This document shows positions 34,601-46,550 of a DNA stretch of 64,000 bases, one piece after another. The position numbers were made by a program, and so were the translations under genes. The notes below the pieces were generated by a model. That model searched no databases. It was given only the letters and a program-made list of their open reading frames with translations, and was not told the origin of the DNA. Every line of letters starts with the position of its first letter. Positions within the stretch are counted from its first letter, which is position 1. Source of the stretch: Trissonchulus latispiculum (Eukaryota; Nematoda; Enoplea; Enoplida; Ironidae); the NCBI GenBank assembly GCA_030248195.1, contig JASAND010011348.1:20723-84722 (forward strand), in the 5' to 3' direction.

Positions 34601-37600
34601 GCACAACGGTGCATCCCTAATACTTACTAAACTGTGTCGTTGGGAGTCTCGGTCTCGTTGTTTGGCCGCGGAAATTTCAAATATTATATAAATGGCATTA
34701 AATCGAACTAACGAACTGCGGAAACTGAATGTATTGAAGTCCCTACTGAGTTTAAGCCTCAAAAACTGTAAGAAACTATGTTTAAGTCCACAATTGCGAA
34801 TCTCGGCCTCACCCGAAAGCCAAGATTTTGTCAGTTTCGGCCTCTGTCTCACTGAACTTTTTTTCTCGCCCAACCCAATATGACGTGGTACGAGTACGTA
34901 ACGACGTTTCCATTGATCAGTATATAGAGTTTGTTTTTAGGTTGGGCAATGGAATGTAATGATTTCATTTTTGTTGAACGTAACTGGGCGCTAGACAAGG
35001 CTGTGCTATCAGATGCTTGTGATCATTATGCTGACCTTAATGCTAAATATCAGGTATCATAGGGGTCGCGGTAGCGCCCCCTATAATATGAGTGAAAATG
35101 GTCGAATGACCGTGTAAAATATGGCTGCGCAGATTATGTGCGCAAAAAATTGTACGTGTCGAGTTTAGTATATTCGCCAACTTTCATCCCCGTACCACTT
35201 TCCGTTAAAAAGTTGCGCCAAAAATCGCTTACGAGAGTGATGTTTTTTTCGGTTCTCCGCTTTGACGTCTGGTAAGGGGGTTTTGTAGCTTTAATAACAA
35301 CAGATAGAAAAATTTTTGCCTATGAAAACCATATATATTCTTGGAGTACGCAACAAAAATAAGCCGATAGGCTAGTTTTTATGCCTCCCAGAGCCGGAAA
35401 AAATTTTTGGCGGGGGGGCCAAAGTCGGCCAAAACGCTAAAATGGCCAAAAAGTATGCTTCAAAGGCGCCGTAATAAGTCAGACTGGGCTATATATGGGG
35501 CAATACTGCCTATATGGCTGAATAGGACATATATCAGGGTCGTTCAATTGCTATATGATTTTCCGGCTCTGAGCGTAATTTTTGGGTACTGGCCTGCCAA
35601 AGTTGGTGAATTTTGCGTCCAACTTTGACCTTAGTTTTTTCGCTTATTTTGCGACCTGGAAGCCTCAAATCTTGCATACAAAGGTTTTTGCGGACGGAGA
35701 ATCGATTCCCGCTATCAATTTTGCTGCCCGACTGACCCAAGTTGCTGGGCTGGTTCCACTTTGCCGTCTGGAGGGTCATGTCGGCAACCGCTACCTGGAG
35801 GCCCATACTAGGCTCTACTTGGCCTCTCAAAACATTCTCTATAGGGGTTTTCTGGTACGCCCAGCTCATATCCGGTGTCCGTTTTGCTGTACCACGCACC
35901 CATTTTGCTGGGCTGGCTCCACTTGACCGTCTGAGGGGTCAGGTCGGTAAGGGATCAGGTGGTCCAAAATGAAATTTTTCAAAAGTGGTCAAATATGGTA
36001 CCAAATGAAAGCCCTAAGTGAGCTGAGCAACTTTTGTCATAGAATTGCATGCTCAAAGCGGCTGTAGAGTGCTGTGGTGGGGTGGGGTCTTAGGCGATTT
36101 TCGGTCAAAAATGAAATTTTTCAAAAGTGGTCAAATTTGGTACCAAATGAAAGCCCTAAGTGAGCTGAGCAACTTTTGTCATAGAATTGCATGCTCAAAG
36201 TGGCTGTAGAGTGCTGTGGTGGGGTGGGGTGGGGACTTGTCGATTTTCGGTCAAAAATGAAATTTTTCAAAAGTGGTCAAATTTGGTACCAAATGAAAGC
36301 CCTAAGTGAGCTGAGCAACTTTTGTCATAGAATTGCTTGCTCAAAGTAGCTGTAGAGTGCTGTGGTGGGGTGGGGTGGGGACTTAGGCGATTTTCGGTCA
36401 AAAATGAAATTTTTCAAAAGTGGTCAAATTTGGTACCAAATGACAGCCCTAAGTGAGCTGAGCAACTTTTGTCATAGAATTGCATGCTCAAAGTGGCTGT
36501 AGAGTGCTGTGGTGGGTGGGGTGGGGACTTAGGCGATTTTCGGTCAAAAATGAAATTTTTCAAAAGTGGTCAAATTTGGTACCAAATGAAAGCCCTAAGT
36601 GAGCTGAGCAACTTTGTCATAGAATTGTATGCTCAAAGTGGCTGTAGAGTGCTGTGGTGGGGTGGGGTGGGGACTTAGGCGATTTTCGGTCAAAAATGAA
36701 ATTTTTCAAAAGTGGTCAAATTTGGTACCAAATGACAGCCCTAAGTGAGCTGAGCAACTTTTGTCATAGAATTGCATGCTCAAAGTGGCTGTAGAGTGCT
36801 GTGGTGGGTGGGGTGGGGACTTAGGCGATTTTCGGTCAAAAATGAAATTTTTCAAAATCAAAAGTGGTCAAATTTGGTACCAAAGAAAGCCCTAAGTGAT
36901 CTGAGCAATTTTTGTCATAATTGCATGCTCAAAGTGGCTGTAGAGTGCTGTGGTGGGGTGGGATGTGGGGACGTAAGCGATTTTGAGTCAAATATGAAAT
37001 TTTCCAAAAGTGTCAAAATAGTACGTATCTGCTTGCGCATGGTGTTCGGAAATATATTATGTTGGTTCTTTTTTGCGCATATATATATACATATGTAAAA
37101 GAATGGAAAACAAGAACCAAAAATGCTCCTTCGTCGCATGTATAGAGGTCGGGGAAAAAACCCAAGGTAGTCACTTTTTGGACTCTGCAGAACTACCCAG
37201 TGGAGCAATCCGGCTATAAATTATTTTCTTATCAAGCCCTGTCTAGACTGTCATTTTGGTATATAAATCGCCTCTCTAGGTCCTGTCGTTAATTAGTAAT
37301 TAACGGTTAATTAGCCGGGATAAAAAAACCAATGGCGGGGAAAAAACCAACCGATGGGAAAAAAACCAACCCCAGTATTCGGTCAGGGTAACTCATATTA
37401 GCGATTTTATGCATGCGACAGGTAAAATCGGCGTCGCTGACTTCATATCTGCAGTTATTTTTGCGATATTCCTTATAATAAGTGAGAAAATCAAACATCA
37501 AAATTTGCAGCATCAACTGGCTACGTTTCATCAAATTTGCCAGTTTCTATGTTAAAATGCAAAAATTTGTAAATCTTTCGAAATTCGATGAAATAAATTA

Positions 37601-40600
37601 AAATAAACGTTGTTTCAGTGTTTTTTCGCGTATTTCTTTGTCCCAGAGTACTTTTTGGCCGCTTTAGCTGAGCCAAACAGCCGCTCCGCCGAAATGAGGT
37701 TTTTACCGGCTAGCACAAATTTGCCAAGTCCAAATGCAATTTTGAGCTGTTCACGTGAAAGAACGCATTAAACTTGCTATGTGCATGACTTTCGAGCAAC
37801 TAAGAACCATTTTTGGGAGTTTGGCAGCAAAAGCAAAAATTGGTTTTTTTCCCACCCCTTGGTTTTTTTCCCATTTTGTAAAAATTCTGCTGGCAGCTCG
37901 CAGGAAGGCGAGACCGACATTTTTGGAAAGAGCACATGTTGTTCTCATAGAAACTATTAAAAGTTATTATCTAACTGCTATGGAAAATTTTTTGCAGGCC
38001 TTCAAAAATAGGCAAATTTTGAATTTTTGGGGGGGTCAAAAATGCCAAAATTTTCAAAATGTCACAAAATGCTCAAAAGTGGTCCGATTTAGCTCAAATT
38101 TGGTATGTTAGGTGGGATGGGCCCTACCAACTTGCATGCAAAATTTGAGCCCGCTAGCTCATCCCCATCGCCCAAACGGGAGGTTGATTTTTTCCCCACC
38201 ACTTGCGGGTTGGTTTTTTTCCCCGACCTCTATAAAATACATATGAGTACTCTCAGGCAGGTTGTACAAACACGGAAACTAGTCTGTAAAATGCATATGA
38301 GTGGCGTTGAGGTTGTAAATTAAGGAAAACAAGTTGCAACGGCTTAACATATGAGCCTGTCCTACAACGAGGCTCATATTGGCGTCACAGTGCAGCCTTC
38401 TTAAAGATCATCAGGTCATCATATTAAAGAAAAAACGAATGAATAGACATAAGATGTTAACATTGTGGCTTGAAAGAAATGGACAGAACGAAGTCAACTG
38501 CGACACATCAAGTTTAACTGTACATATGCAAGCTGATGTTTCCCGAAACACCATGGCACCTACTATTTCCGGAAGCACTATAGTACACCTATTATCGGAA
38601 CACTATGGGTTTGTTCACAAAAAGTACTTAAGGGGGGGGGGCTACGAATTTCACTAAAAGTTCGATGTTGGAAAAGCTAGCTAGTCTTTTGCCACATATG
38701 TAGTATTAGGTTTAGTGTAAAATAGTTTAAAGTTTGAAAGAATTCCATGCAGCCTAGCGTCCTATGAGCCATCAGAAGTTGGTCTTGTCGGTCCAAAGCT
38801 CGACATGATACGTACACAAACTTCGCCTCGCCCTGATCGCTATGCGCAAGGTACGGTACCCAAATTTTCCAGAAATAGTTCTAACATAGTGCTTTGATAT
38901 CGTGTAAAATAATCCTTAGATCAATGTATACTTTTCTGTGAGATACCATCAAAGTGCGAAAAATTGGGTGTTGTAGGTCTATATGGGTGGAGGTTAACTA
39001 ACGTCTAATGCGCTGTGGTTTACCAAATGAACCCAACTTTGCTGTAATTACTACTCCAAGTATCTGTCTTAACTTTTGTAAAATTGACGTGATTTCGTTA
39101 ATCCCTGCGTTTGCAGCGCTAGATTACATTATCGATAATGTCGCTGTCATTTGGTGCCATTTCGAAGATGTGAATCAATTACGCCAAATTACTGTGGCAA
39201 AATCGGCTGAAACGTTGCGGATTACAGGCCAGTGAGTGTACCAAGATGTGCAGAAGGCTAGGTAACTAGACCTCGCTCCAATGTATAGAAATGCTGGATT
39301 GATTTTTCGAAGTATGGATGGCGATCGCTCCAAAAAGCTCTAAGACAGTTGTAAGCGCATATACTGAACGAAGGAAGCGTCATATCGAAAAACGGATTTC
39401 ATATTCGGATTCTGCAGGTCAAATAACCCCTATAAGCTCCTTTTCGGCAAAATCGGAGACAAGAAATTTTTTAACCCTACTTTTACTGCGCTTAGATAAC
39501 TTTTCAGGCCTAAAAATAAGGGTTATTTCTTAACAAAAAGTTTGCTAGCACACTAACCAGAAAGCCAAAGTCCTCGAAACTGACACATAGTTTGCCCCTA
39601 TTAGAGCCTAATATTTGGTAAAAAGCTGGGGTAGGCTAGGGGCTGTCAATTTTATTAGATCGAAAACGGCGCACGGTCATATCGCAATTTTTTGCCAAAT
39701 TTCAAACTTTGAGCTGGTATAGCTGAAGAAGGAAGCAACACTCGAAAGCCGGAATACTTTCAATATTTAGCAGTAGTAACAGTTAACATTTATGACAGAA
39801 AGTTTCAGAATTGGTCAAACCGTTAATCCACCAGAGCTGAAAAACCCTTTTTGAAAAATCAAATTTTTCGCACCAAAATTTGTACTTTGCCGTCCTGCCA
39901 AAAACAGTGCATGTGAGATTATATTGTTGCCCACCCTAAACTTTTTTACTTTGATATGTTGGCTAACGTTGGGGGGAAAAGTAGCTCTCTCCGACGATGT
40001 CGTGCCAACCCGTTCGTAGCCCCCCCCCCCCTTAAACGGCTTAACTTAAACGAAGTGGTTTTTGTGAAACCAACCTCTACTTAAAAAACTTAAACGACTT
40101 AAACTACTTAGCGTAAGTCGTTTAAGTAGACCCCCTTCACAAATACAGGTCTACTTAAAGATTCACCGACTTAAACTTTAAGCCGTTTAAGTAAAACTGC
40201 TTTCATAAAAACTACTTAGTTTAAGTAGTTTAAGTAGACCGCTTAAACGCAGTTCAAAAACAGCGATTTTTAAGCCGCGTGATTTACGGAGCTTAAGGGG
40301 GGGGGGGGTCGCTTTTTGGCCGATTTTTCGACCATCTCCGATTTTGCTCATTTTCACATATTTTGTAGTCCTAATGGGTCCTCAAAACAAGACATGTGCG
40401 TTTTGCGTAATATTGCTTCAATCGTTCTGTACAGCCCTTCAAAGGTGACCTCGACATGTGTTAGACATAGTAAAATGAAAAAGTTAGGTTAAAAAGTTTG
40501 TGGCAGAAAATTTTTTCGCTGTATGCAAGATACAGCGCTGCAGCCTTGTTGTACATCTTAAGGACATACCAGAGAGTGCAAATAACCCTTCTGGAACAAT

Positions 40601-43600
40601 TCTGTTGAGTGTCGGATTTTTGGCAATTTTTCAAAGTCAAAATTTCAGAAAATTGGTGCTTTTTGTACAACGAAAAACAGGACCAGCAAAACATTTTCGC
40701 CTCTCCTGCACGATTGGCAAAAGCTACAGAAATCGCTTATAAATAGTTGCACTCTATGCATACACAGAATTCTTATGACAGTAGTTGCAAATTTCTAGTT
40801 TGTAGTGCTCTCAAAAAACTTGCCACAAAATCTGCTAATTTTGCCAAAAATCATCATTTTTCTCAATTTTCACGTTCTTTTAATAATTTCTCACTCGTTA
40901 CCCACTCGAAAGTCACCAAAATTGGCACATAAAACTATCAATGCCTGCCAGACATTATGGTAACGGCAAATGCTTCAAGGTAGAACTTTTCTGTCGTGTC
41001 GGCTCCTTTGATCTCATATTGGTCACAAAAGTCAATTTTTGAAAATTCCAAAATATAGACAAATTGGGTATCATTCGATAGCTACTAATGAGCTGAACAA
41101 CTTTTCTAATAGAACTATGTGTCTGAAATCTAGTATCTGAAAGTTAGAGCAAGTTAAAGTTTGAGGGTACCGTTAGTTGAAAAAGGCTCAGTTCACAATT
41201 GAATAATGTGCTGTGAACGACTGAGTGGCTATGCCGGAGTCGTTTCAGTATTAAAATATTAGCCAACCCACAGAATTAATTTGCCATATTAGTTGACCCA
41301 AATTTCGCTGCCGTTCAACAAATTTCAACATGACCTTGGAGGGCAAATCACAGTGATTTTCAAGTTTTCCAACTTTATAGCTGAATATCTGTGCCATAGT
41401 TTGATTTCGAACTCTAATGTTTTGTCTTGTTTTTGAGAACAAATGTACCTATGTTGTGTGTGAAAATGAGCGAAATCCGCGACTATCGATTTTGACCCAA
41501 AGCGACCCCCCCCCCTTAAACGACTTAAACGAAAGAATGCACGTCTGACTGGCCATTTTAAAAGCTTCATAACTTGGGAGTTAATAGGTCATATATATAT
41601 ATCATTCGAAAGCTCATAAGGAGCACATTAATGCTAACATGTCAAAACAACTGTATTTGTTTTTGAAAAATAGGTAATGTCTAAAAATGGTATGTCGCTT
41701 CAGCTATTGACTTCAGATAACGACTCTTTTGGAGATTTTAAATTAACATTAGCAATTTTCCATTGATATGGTAACACTTTTGACGATTTTAACTTTAAAT
41801 AAGTAATTTTCCGTTGGCTGGGGAAACTATGTCGAACATTTGGGAATATAATTTTTTTACGCCAGTATATATATTATTACATCAAATACCTATAGATTAT
41901 CACATGTTATCATAAACCAGCTTGTAAATTTCAGTACTGGTGCTTACAAGAGTTTCCTCTGTAGCTGAAAAGAATTCGTTGCATGATCAAGTGCTCCAAA
42001 ATAGTTGTTGAATAAAGAAATTTAATGTAAATAAAGTCAAGAAAACTTCGAGTCTTCGAGTCAAAAAACTTCGAGTTTAATTTAGGCTATCAAAACCTAA
42101 GTTACAGCTACTATCTAGTCTCACCGATGACCGATGTAAGCAATTCTAACTACTTTCCTTCCACTCTCATGGCAGACGGGCAAAGAAAGTATATTTATCT
42201 ATTTAATGCTCCAGTCAGTGATTAAAGTTTAATATTGAATCTTAGTTGTCATCCCACTCCAGTATTTTAAGAGAAAAATGTAAATCTGATTTTCCTCAAA
42301 ATTTTCTGTTTGTGGCGTTTAAGTGTAGTTCAGTAGTGTAGCGTTTGGGTTGTTGTAATTTTGGGCGTTTTTTCTGAACTGAAAATCGAAGCGCAGATGC
42401 CTGACAAATAGCCACAGGCATTTTTCTAAAATGAGTGTGTAAAAGCCACTTTTGCATTGTTTGAATGAGTTGTTAGAATCTGTGTTCAAAACAATCTTGC
42501 TTTCATTTTCCAAATCTCATATTTTTGGAGCTGTGCCTATGCAGAGATGCCGCGGCGCAGAGAGCTCTCCATTGGGCATAACACGTCCTACAGGACTACA
42601 AATGTAGACAATGCTTGACCGACGGACCAGTGCTGATGAACCTGTCGACATCTTGCACTACTTGACTTTTTGAATGGTCAGTTTTAGACAAAGTAAATTA
42701 ATTTTCGCTGTTATCTCCTAAACCGTAATGATTTACTCTGAAGAGTAAAGTTGTAGGTCTTCGTCTTCATGACTACAAATTTCTCTTGTAGAGTGATCAC
42801 AGCGCAAGTTATGGCGGATAAACGCTAATTTCTATAATGCACATATTCTCAAGCCGCGACTTTTCTGAAATCTTTTCCAGCGTAAATGAGGTTACTGCAG
42901 CAAATTTGAATGAATTTCAACGACAAATTAGCTTTTCAAGCCAAAAATACGCGAACCCGAACCAGCACAACAATAAATCTTAATTCGATCAAAGCTCGGG
43001 CAGGCCCGAATCTGAAGCCCGCTTCACTAACCTGGCTCAGCCCTTGTTTGATGGCAAAATTAAATTAGTTTCATTAAAAGTCGGCTTAAACGACTTAACT
43101 TTTTTTTTACAGCCACCTCACCCCAGTCGGTTCGCCGGTTAGGGGTAGTGTCAGCAGTTTTGGAACTTTGTCTGGGTGTTGGGGAGGCTGACACTGAATA
43201 ACTGCAGTCGCAATTATCCGAGGTGTTCTACAAGGCTATCAGTACGTCCATTACTTTCACCGTAATGGAGGTCCTGTGGTAGCTCCACCTCGCAGGCGGC
43301 CACCCCTTGACAATCTCGGTAAATTGCCCAAGGTGGGAAGTCCAGGGTTTCTCCTAGAGAAACATTGTGCGGCTCCAGGTTGAAGCCGGAGTGAACAATG
43401 ATCAGAGTAGATCAATTGTTCAATTTCAGATCCCACGGATCTAAACTTTCGTGTTTGTGGTTGATGTGTGCAGAGAGTACAGTCAACTTTCCTCTCCGAT
43501 CAACCTGTGCACAGCGTATAACAATGTTGTCATTTGGATGTAGCACTGACAGGACGATCTTTATGATTGCATTTTAAACAGGATCTGGTTGCCGTCAGTC

Positions 43601-46550
43601 TATTTAGTTCCCCTTTTCTCAAGTACTCGACCACTCATGTTAAATTAACTGTCTGCAAATTATATAAGACTGTTGCGGATGCACGTTTTCGCCAAAGCAA
43701 CCGTATACGGAATCTAGTCAAAACATTGTAAAAAAACACTTAGCTTGGTTTAGCAATTCCATAACCTTTGATGATATGATTTGGCATACACGCGATAGCT
43801 TACGCAGCACCACTTATTCCAGTACCATAACCATAACCATGCAAAATTTCCAGTGATACAATCCATACATTCCAGAACATTTGATTTAGCCAGTCTTTAG
43901 CCAAATCGTTGTCTTTATTTGCAAGGTTAGTCTTTGTAGCTTAAACAAAATGGGGCAACCAAACCAGCAGATCTGCAGTTTTTTGGACATTATTTCGTTT
44001 ATATTGCAAATATAACGACTCAACCTTAAGTCACTCTCAGCAAAACAGCAAAGGAATAGCATTAATTGAAATTATTTAATTGGTCCTTTTATAAGCGATT
44101 AAAACAAATTCCCTGTTTTGCAGTGCTCCTAAGTTGGAACCTAGGCCTAACTTCTGTGAGTCAAGCAATTTCTGTTTAGTTCAGGTAATTCTACAATTCC
44201 AAACTTAAACTTAACTTGTAGTGGGACGGCAGCTTCTTCACGTAGCAGATCGTATCTCCAGAAATAAAGTTGATCACTTCGACTTAACTTAAACTACTTA
44301 ACTTAAACTTCTTAAAAATTCGTTTCATAAAAAAATTACTTAAACTACTTAAACTACTTAAATTAAGTAGTTTAAGTTAAGCCGTTTAAGCCATTAAGTC
44401 GTTTAAGTAGTTTAAGTAGTTTAAGCCGTTTATTTATGAAACGAATTTTTTAAGAAGTTTAAGTACATAGTTTAAGTTAAGTAGTTTAAGTTTTTTGTGA
44501 ACATACCCTATGACACACTACTCTCACATACGTAATGCTTTCCCCACATGGCTCTGAGTCAGAGCGCAGAGTGGCATGCCGTATAATGCGTATGCACAGT
44601 ATAATTTTTTAGCGACAAGATGTGTGAAGGACAATTTTGTATATAATGAAAAGCTTTACGTGCTATTTATATGAAGGTCAAATTTCGACAAATTATATTA
44701 TGACATACGCCAATATGAGCCTCGTTGTAGGACAGGCTCATATGTTAAGCCATTGCAACTTGTTTTCCTTAATTTACAACCTCAACGCCACTCATATGCA
44801 TTTTACAGGCTAGTTTCCGTGTTTGTACAACCTGCCTGAGAGTACTCATATGTATTTTACATGCGACGAAGGAGCATTTTTGGTTCTTATTTTTGGTTCT
44901 TGTATATATATATATATATATATAATAAATTTATATGCTTACCATATTTTTCACTGTGCCCGCATCTAAGGAAGAAAACGCTGCCTCGGTGATTTTCTGA
45001 AAAAACACTAATCTAATGGTTCAGCACATCAACTTTACAAGACTTATACCTGACCTAACCGCACTCATTTTAATTGATACGGGGTAATTGCAGTACACCG
45101 CTTACGAACCGGTTATGATTGGTCTAGATTGAAAATTTAAAAACCCATATCAGTCTCGACGTTCACGATTGGCATGATGACTATTGTAAGTTTTTGTGGA
45201 CGGATACCAATAGAGTTTTCTTAAGTCGTTATTGCTTCTTGAAAATTACGTACGTTTCATTGGATTATCCTATTTGGATATTGCCGCAATCTCTAACGTC
45301 TATGGGAATTGTGAACTAACTTTGTTAGAATCAAATTCGATAGCATCGTTAGCAGTCTAACTTTGACACCTGCTGAGTTGTCAAAGCATAAAGGGTGAGC
45401 CTTCACTGCTGTTGAGTTTAATGGAGCTGGACTATACCGCGTTTCCGCCTTATTTTAGGCCATGTTTTATGGGGAAATGGAGGGGGCTCATCGAAAGTTG
45501 TTGGCGCAGATTTTTTAAAACTCTATTATATTAAGGCTGAATCGCTGTATTCTGGATTTGCAACAGTCTTACTTTTATGCTCTCCTGCTTTAGATTTTGC
45601 TGTTTCCTGAGGGAACTGATCTTCAGCCTAAGTCCATTGCAAGAAGCAATTTGTTTGCTGAAAATCATGGATTGCCAAAGTACAATCATGTGTTGCATCC
45701 TCGAACAACTGGCTTTGTTCACATTGTTCAAATGATGGCAAAAAGTATAAGCTTGAATTATGCATTTTGATTTGTTATATTCTTCTACAGACGGCTTATA
45801 TGCTTAGTTTGCAATGACTAATTTCTAATAAAGGAATATTATTGACTTGTGTGCTTAGTGTCAGTCTCGATTTTTAGTTTCGAATCCAGAACTGGTCTCA
45901 GCGAAGATTCATTCAAAGTTCAAATACTGGTCCAAAGCAAACCATATTTAGAATTCTCTAACATAAATGTGCCGTGTATCTTGCTTTCTATTTTTGACTT
46001 GATTGATTATAATGCCATTTTATGGATTGATTACGTACATTTTTAGTCAGCAGTTTCCCTCTTGCATAACATTGCATTTTCAGGCGGTTGCCTGGACTGT
46101 ATCTATGATATCGATATTGCCTATCCTGAATCGATTGTCAGCTCAGAGCTGGCCTTTGCCAAAGGCCAAACTCCGGAAGCCATCAGCTTTAATGTTCGTC
46201 GCTACTCCGTGTCAGAGCTCCCGCCGTTGGACGACCCAGACGCTCTGACCAGCTGGTGCGGTGACCGATGGAGTGAGAAAGAGCTGAGACTCAAGGCCTT
46301 CTATGAGGCTCCGCCCGGCGCCCGACACTTTCCCGGCCACCGTCGAGGGATCCTGCGTGGTCCGGGCCTGTGGCTGACTCTGGCATTCTGGTTTGGCAAT
46401 CTGTCTCTCTGGCTGTGGGCTCTATTTTCTACCTGGTGGGCTTTAATCTATGTTGTGGGTGTGTCAGTGTTGTATACTGTTATTGGTAGACTATATGGTG
46501 GTCTGGAGCGTTGGGAAATTTTTCTGTGGAAGCGAAAGTTGGACTGGTAG
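28663..46550 (+). CDS. LCLAT1: lysocardiolipin acyltransferase 1-like (LCLAT1/AGPAT8), five coding exons
   Basis: Coding exons are 28663-28827, 29547-29751, 34941-35053, 45594-45744 and 46084-46550. All junctions are GT-AG and phases agree (0, 1, 0, 1), for 1101 bases and 366 residues, the usual family size. Motif I NHRTRLD lies at about residue 84-90 in exon 2, and motif III FPEGTDL at 165-171 in exon 4. An N-terminal membrane segment covers about 8-32, a hydrophobic C-terminal pair about 305-350, and the end is KRKLDW. These match ER/mitochondria-associated-membrane acyltransferases that put acyl chains on lysocardiolipin and other anionic lysophospholipids. The ATG at 28663 (ACC before it) is preferred over 28648, and a stop lies in frame at 28639. 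It is the only clear housekeeping gene in the window and appears intact. Confidence 0.9.
28828..29546 (+). other. LCLAT1 intron 1
   Basis: Donor GTACGT, acceptor CGTTTTAG. It contains hairpins such as AGCGGGT/ACCCGCT near 29097 and GGAAAAACCC-like words that recur in the next intron. No other feature is seen. Confidence 0.75.
29804..30262. repeat. three tandem 153-bp repeats
   Basis: Units start at 29804, 29957 and 30110 with TTTGGAATCG and end in GGGAAAAACCC text. They differ by only a few bases and small indels, so the expansion is recent or homogenised. The unit contains GCGGCGGGAAAAACCCAG, and words of the type GGGAAAAAACCC recur elsewhere in LCLAT1 introns. Confidence 0.9.
30600..30925 (-). 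repeat. tRNA-derived SINE
   Basis: The - strand from 30922 reads like a class II tRNA (Leu/Ser type). There is a 7-bp acceptor match GTCGGGA/TCCCGAC, an A-box-like TGGCCGAGTGG, and a B-box-like GGTTCGATCC with one base missing. A body of about 230 bases follows and resembles 14680-14870. The missing B-box base and imperfect anticodon arm argue against a working tRNA gene. Confidence 0.65.
32431..32790 (+). mobile_element. 3' end of a second LINE family, with a GAT repeat tail
   Basis: The frame through 32501-32728 reads CPDCLQEEETLEHLILSC, the C-terminal CxxC...H...C finger of many non-LTR RT ORFs, preceded by RQIWQRRCRRSVPLLAQYR. It ends in a stop and short 3' UTR, then ATGATGATG repeats (32763-32788), a typical LINE tail. 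The 5' part is missing. Confidence 0.7.
33259..34195. mobile_element. TTAA-flanked inverted-repeat element, copy A (937 bp)
   Basis: Ends are TTAAGGTGGTGATTCC and its complement, so the TTAA target is duplicated and TIRs of about 20 bases are clear. TTAA targets are typical of piggyBac-type transposons. No transposase frame is present, so it is non-autonomous. Copy B has ends at 51762 and 58693. Confidence 0.85.
35960..37020. repeat. array of eight repeats of about 146 bp
   Basis: Units carrying AAATGAAATTTTTCAAAAG start near 35966, 36108, 36253, 36401, 36547, 36693, 36838 and 36990. Each holds TGGTACCAAATGA, GTGAGCTGAGCAAC and a GGTGGGGTGGGG block. The first and last units are most diverged, and inner ones differ by single bases and 4-5-bp changes in the G block. 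Frames within the array are repeat by-products. Confidence 0.9.
37143..38232. mobile_element. TA-flanked inverted-repeat element (1090 bp), Tc1/mariner-like non-autonomous
   Basis: Ends are TAGAGGTCGGGG and CCCCGACCTCTA, followed inward by runs of A or T (GGGGAAAAAA...). It splits another repeat whose uninterrupted relative, in inverted orientation, lies at 44690-44930. Comparing the two shows exactly one extra TA, the target duplication. No transposase frame is visible. Confidence 0.8.
38233..38392. repeat. part of dispersed repeat Z, inverted copy of 44697-44857
   Basis: Text including CATATGAGTACTCTCAGGCA and ACAACGAGGCTCATATTGGC matches the complement of the 44.7-kb copy nearly base for base. 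The other part of this copy lies at about 37060-37142, on the far side of the TA-flanked element. Confidence 0.8.
38628..40035. mobile_element. TTAA/poly-G inverted-repeat element E1 (1.4 kb)
   Basis: The left end is TTAA followed by nine or ten G and CTACGAA; the right end is its complement, TTCGTAG with a C run then TTAA. There is no long frame. It resembles E2 (40293-41519) in plan but not in inner sequence. Confidence 0.65.
40036..40292. repeat. CTTAAAC palindromic repeat block
   Basis: Multiple CTTAAAC and GTTTAAG words, such as ACTTAAACGACTTAAACTACTTA and its complement, alternate so that the block can fold on itself. A similar block is at 44275-44500. Confidence 0.75.
40293..41519. 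mobile_element. TTAA/poly-G inverted-repeat element E2 (1.2 kb)
   Basis: Left TTAA with about twelve G then TCGCTTT; right AAAGCGA with a C run then TTAA. Short frames inside (40461-40742) are A/T-biased and not supported as genes. Confidence 0.65.
43090..43560. other. GC-richer block of unknown nature in LCLAT1 intron 3
   Basis: After a run of nine T, about 450 bases have higher GC than the surroundings, with words such as AGCTCCACCTCGCAGGCGG and hairpin AATTGTTCACTCC-like inverted pieces near 43390-43430. It may be a SINE or other retrosequence. No frame or tRNA-like promoter is clear to me. Confidence 0.3.
44275..44500. repeat. imperfect palindrome of CTTAAAC words
   Basis: ACTTCTTAAAAATTCGTTTCAT on the left is answered by ATGAAACGAATTTTTTAAGAAG on the right, with ACTTAAACT/AGTTTAAGT words between. 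The whole can form a long foldback. It is related to the block at 40036-40292. Confidence 0.8.
44690..44935. repeat. dispersed repeat Z, uninterrupted copy with TA microsatellite end
   Basis: Complement of 38233-38392 joined to 37060-37142. It ends in a (TA)n run at 44906-44928. It shows the pre-insertion state of the TA-flanked element. Confidence 0.8.

Larger units (their letters stand above)
29752..34940 (+). other. LCLAT1 intron 2, 5.2 kb, repeat-filled
   Basis: Donor GTGCGC, acceptor TTGTTTTTAG. It holds three 153-bp repeats (29804-30262), a SINE (30600-30925), a LINE 3' end (32431-32790) and a complete TTAA-flanked element (33259-34195). The rest (30960-32400 and 34200-34930) is unassigned AT-rich DNA with G tracts near 32270-32370. 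Confidence 0.75.
35054..45593 (+). other. LCLAT1 intron 3, 10.5 kb
   Basis: Donor CAG/GTATCA, acceptor CTCTCCTGCTTTAG. It contains a 146-bp repeat array, a TA-flanked element, two TTAA/poly-G elements, CTTAAAC palindromes and unassigned AT-rich DNA (41600-43080, 43560-44270, 44940-45590). A hairpin of TAGGGG/CCCCTA lies 8 bases inside the donor (about 35061-35084). Confidence 0.75.

Noticed and set aside
35960..37020. CRISPR-like array
   Set aside because: Units are contiguous 146-bp tandem repeats without unique spacers, in a eukaryotic intron.
36484..37098. ORFs within the 146-bp array
   Set aside because: Each is a reading of the tandem repeat, with the same text repeated; no independent coding signal.
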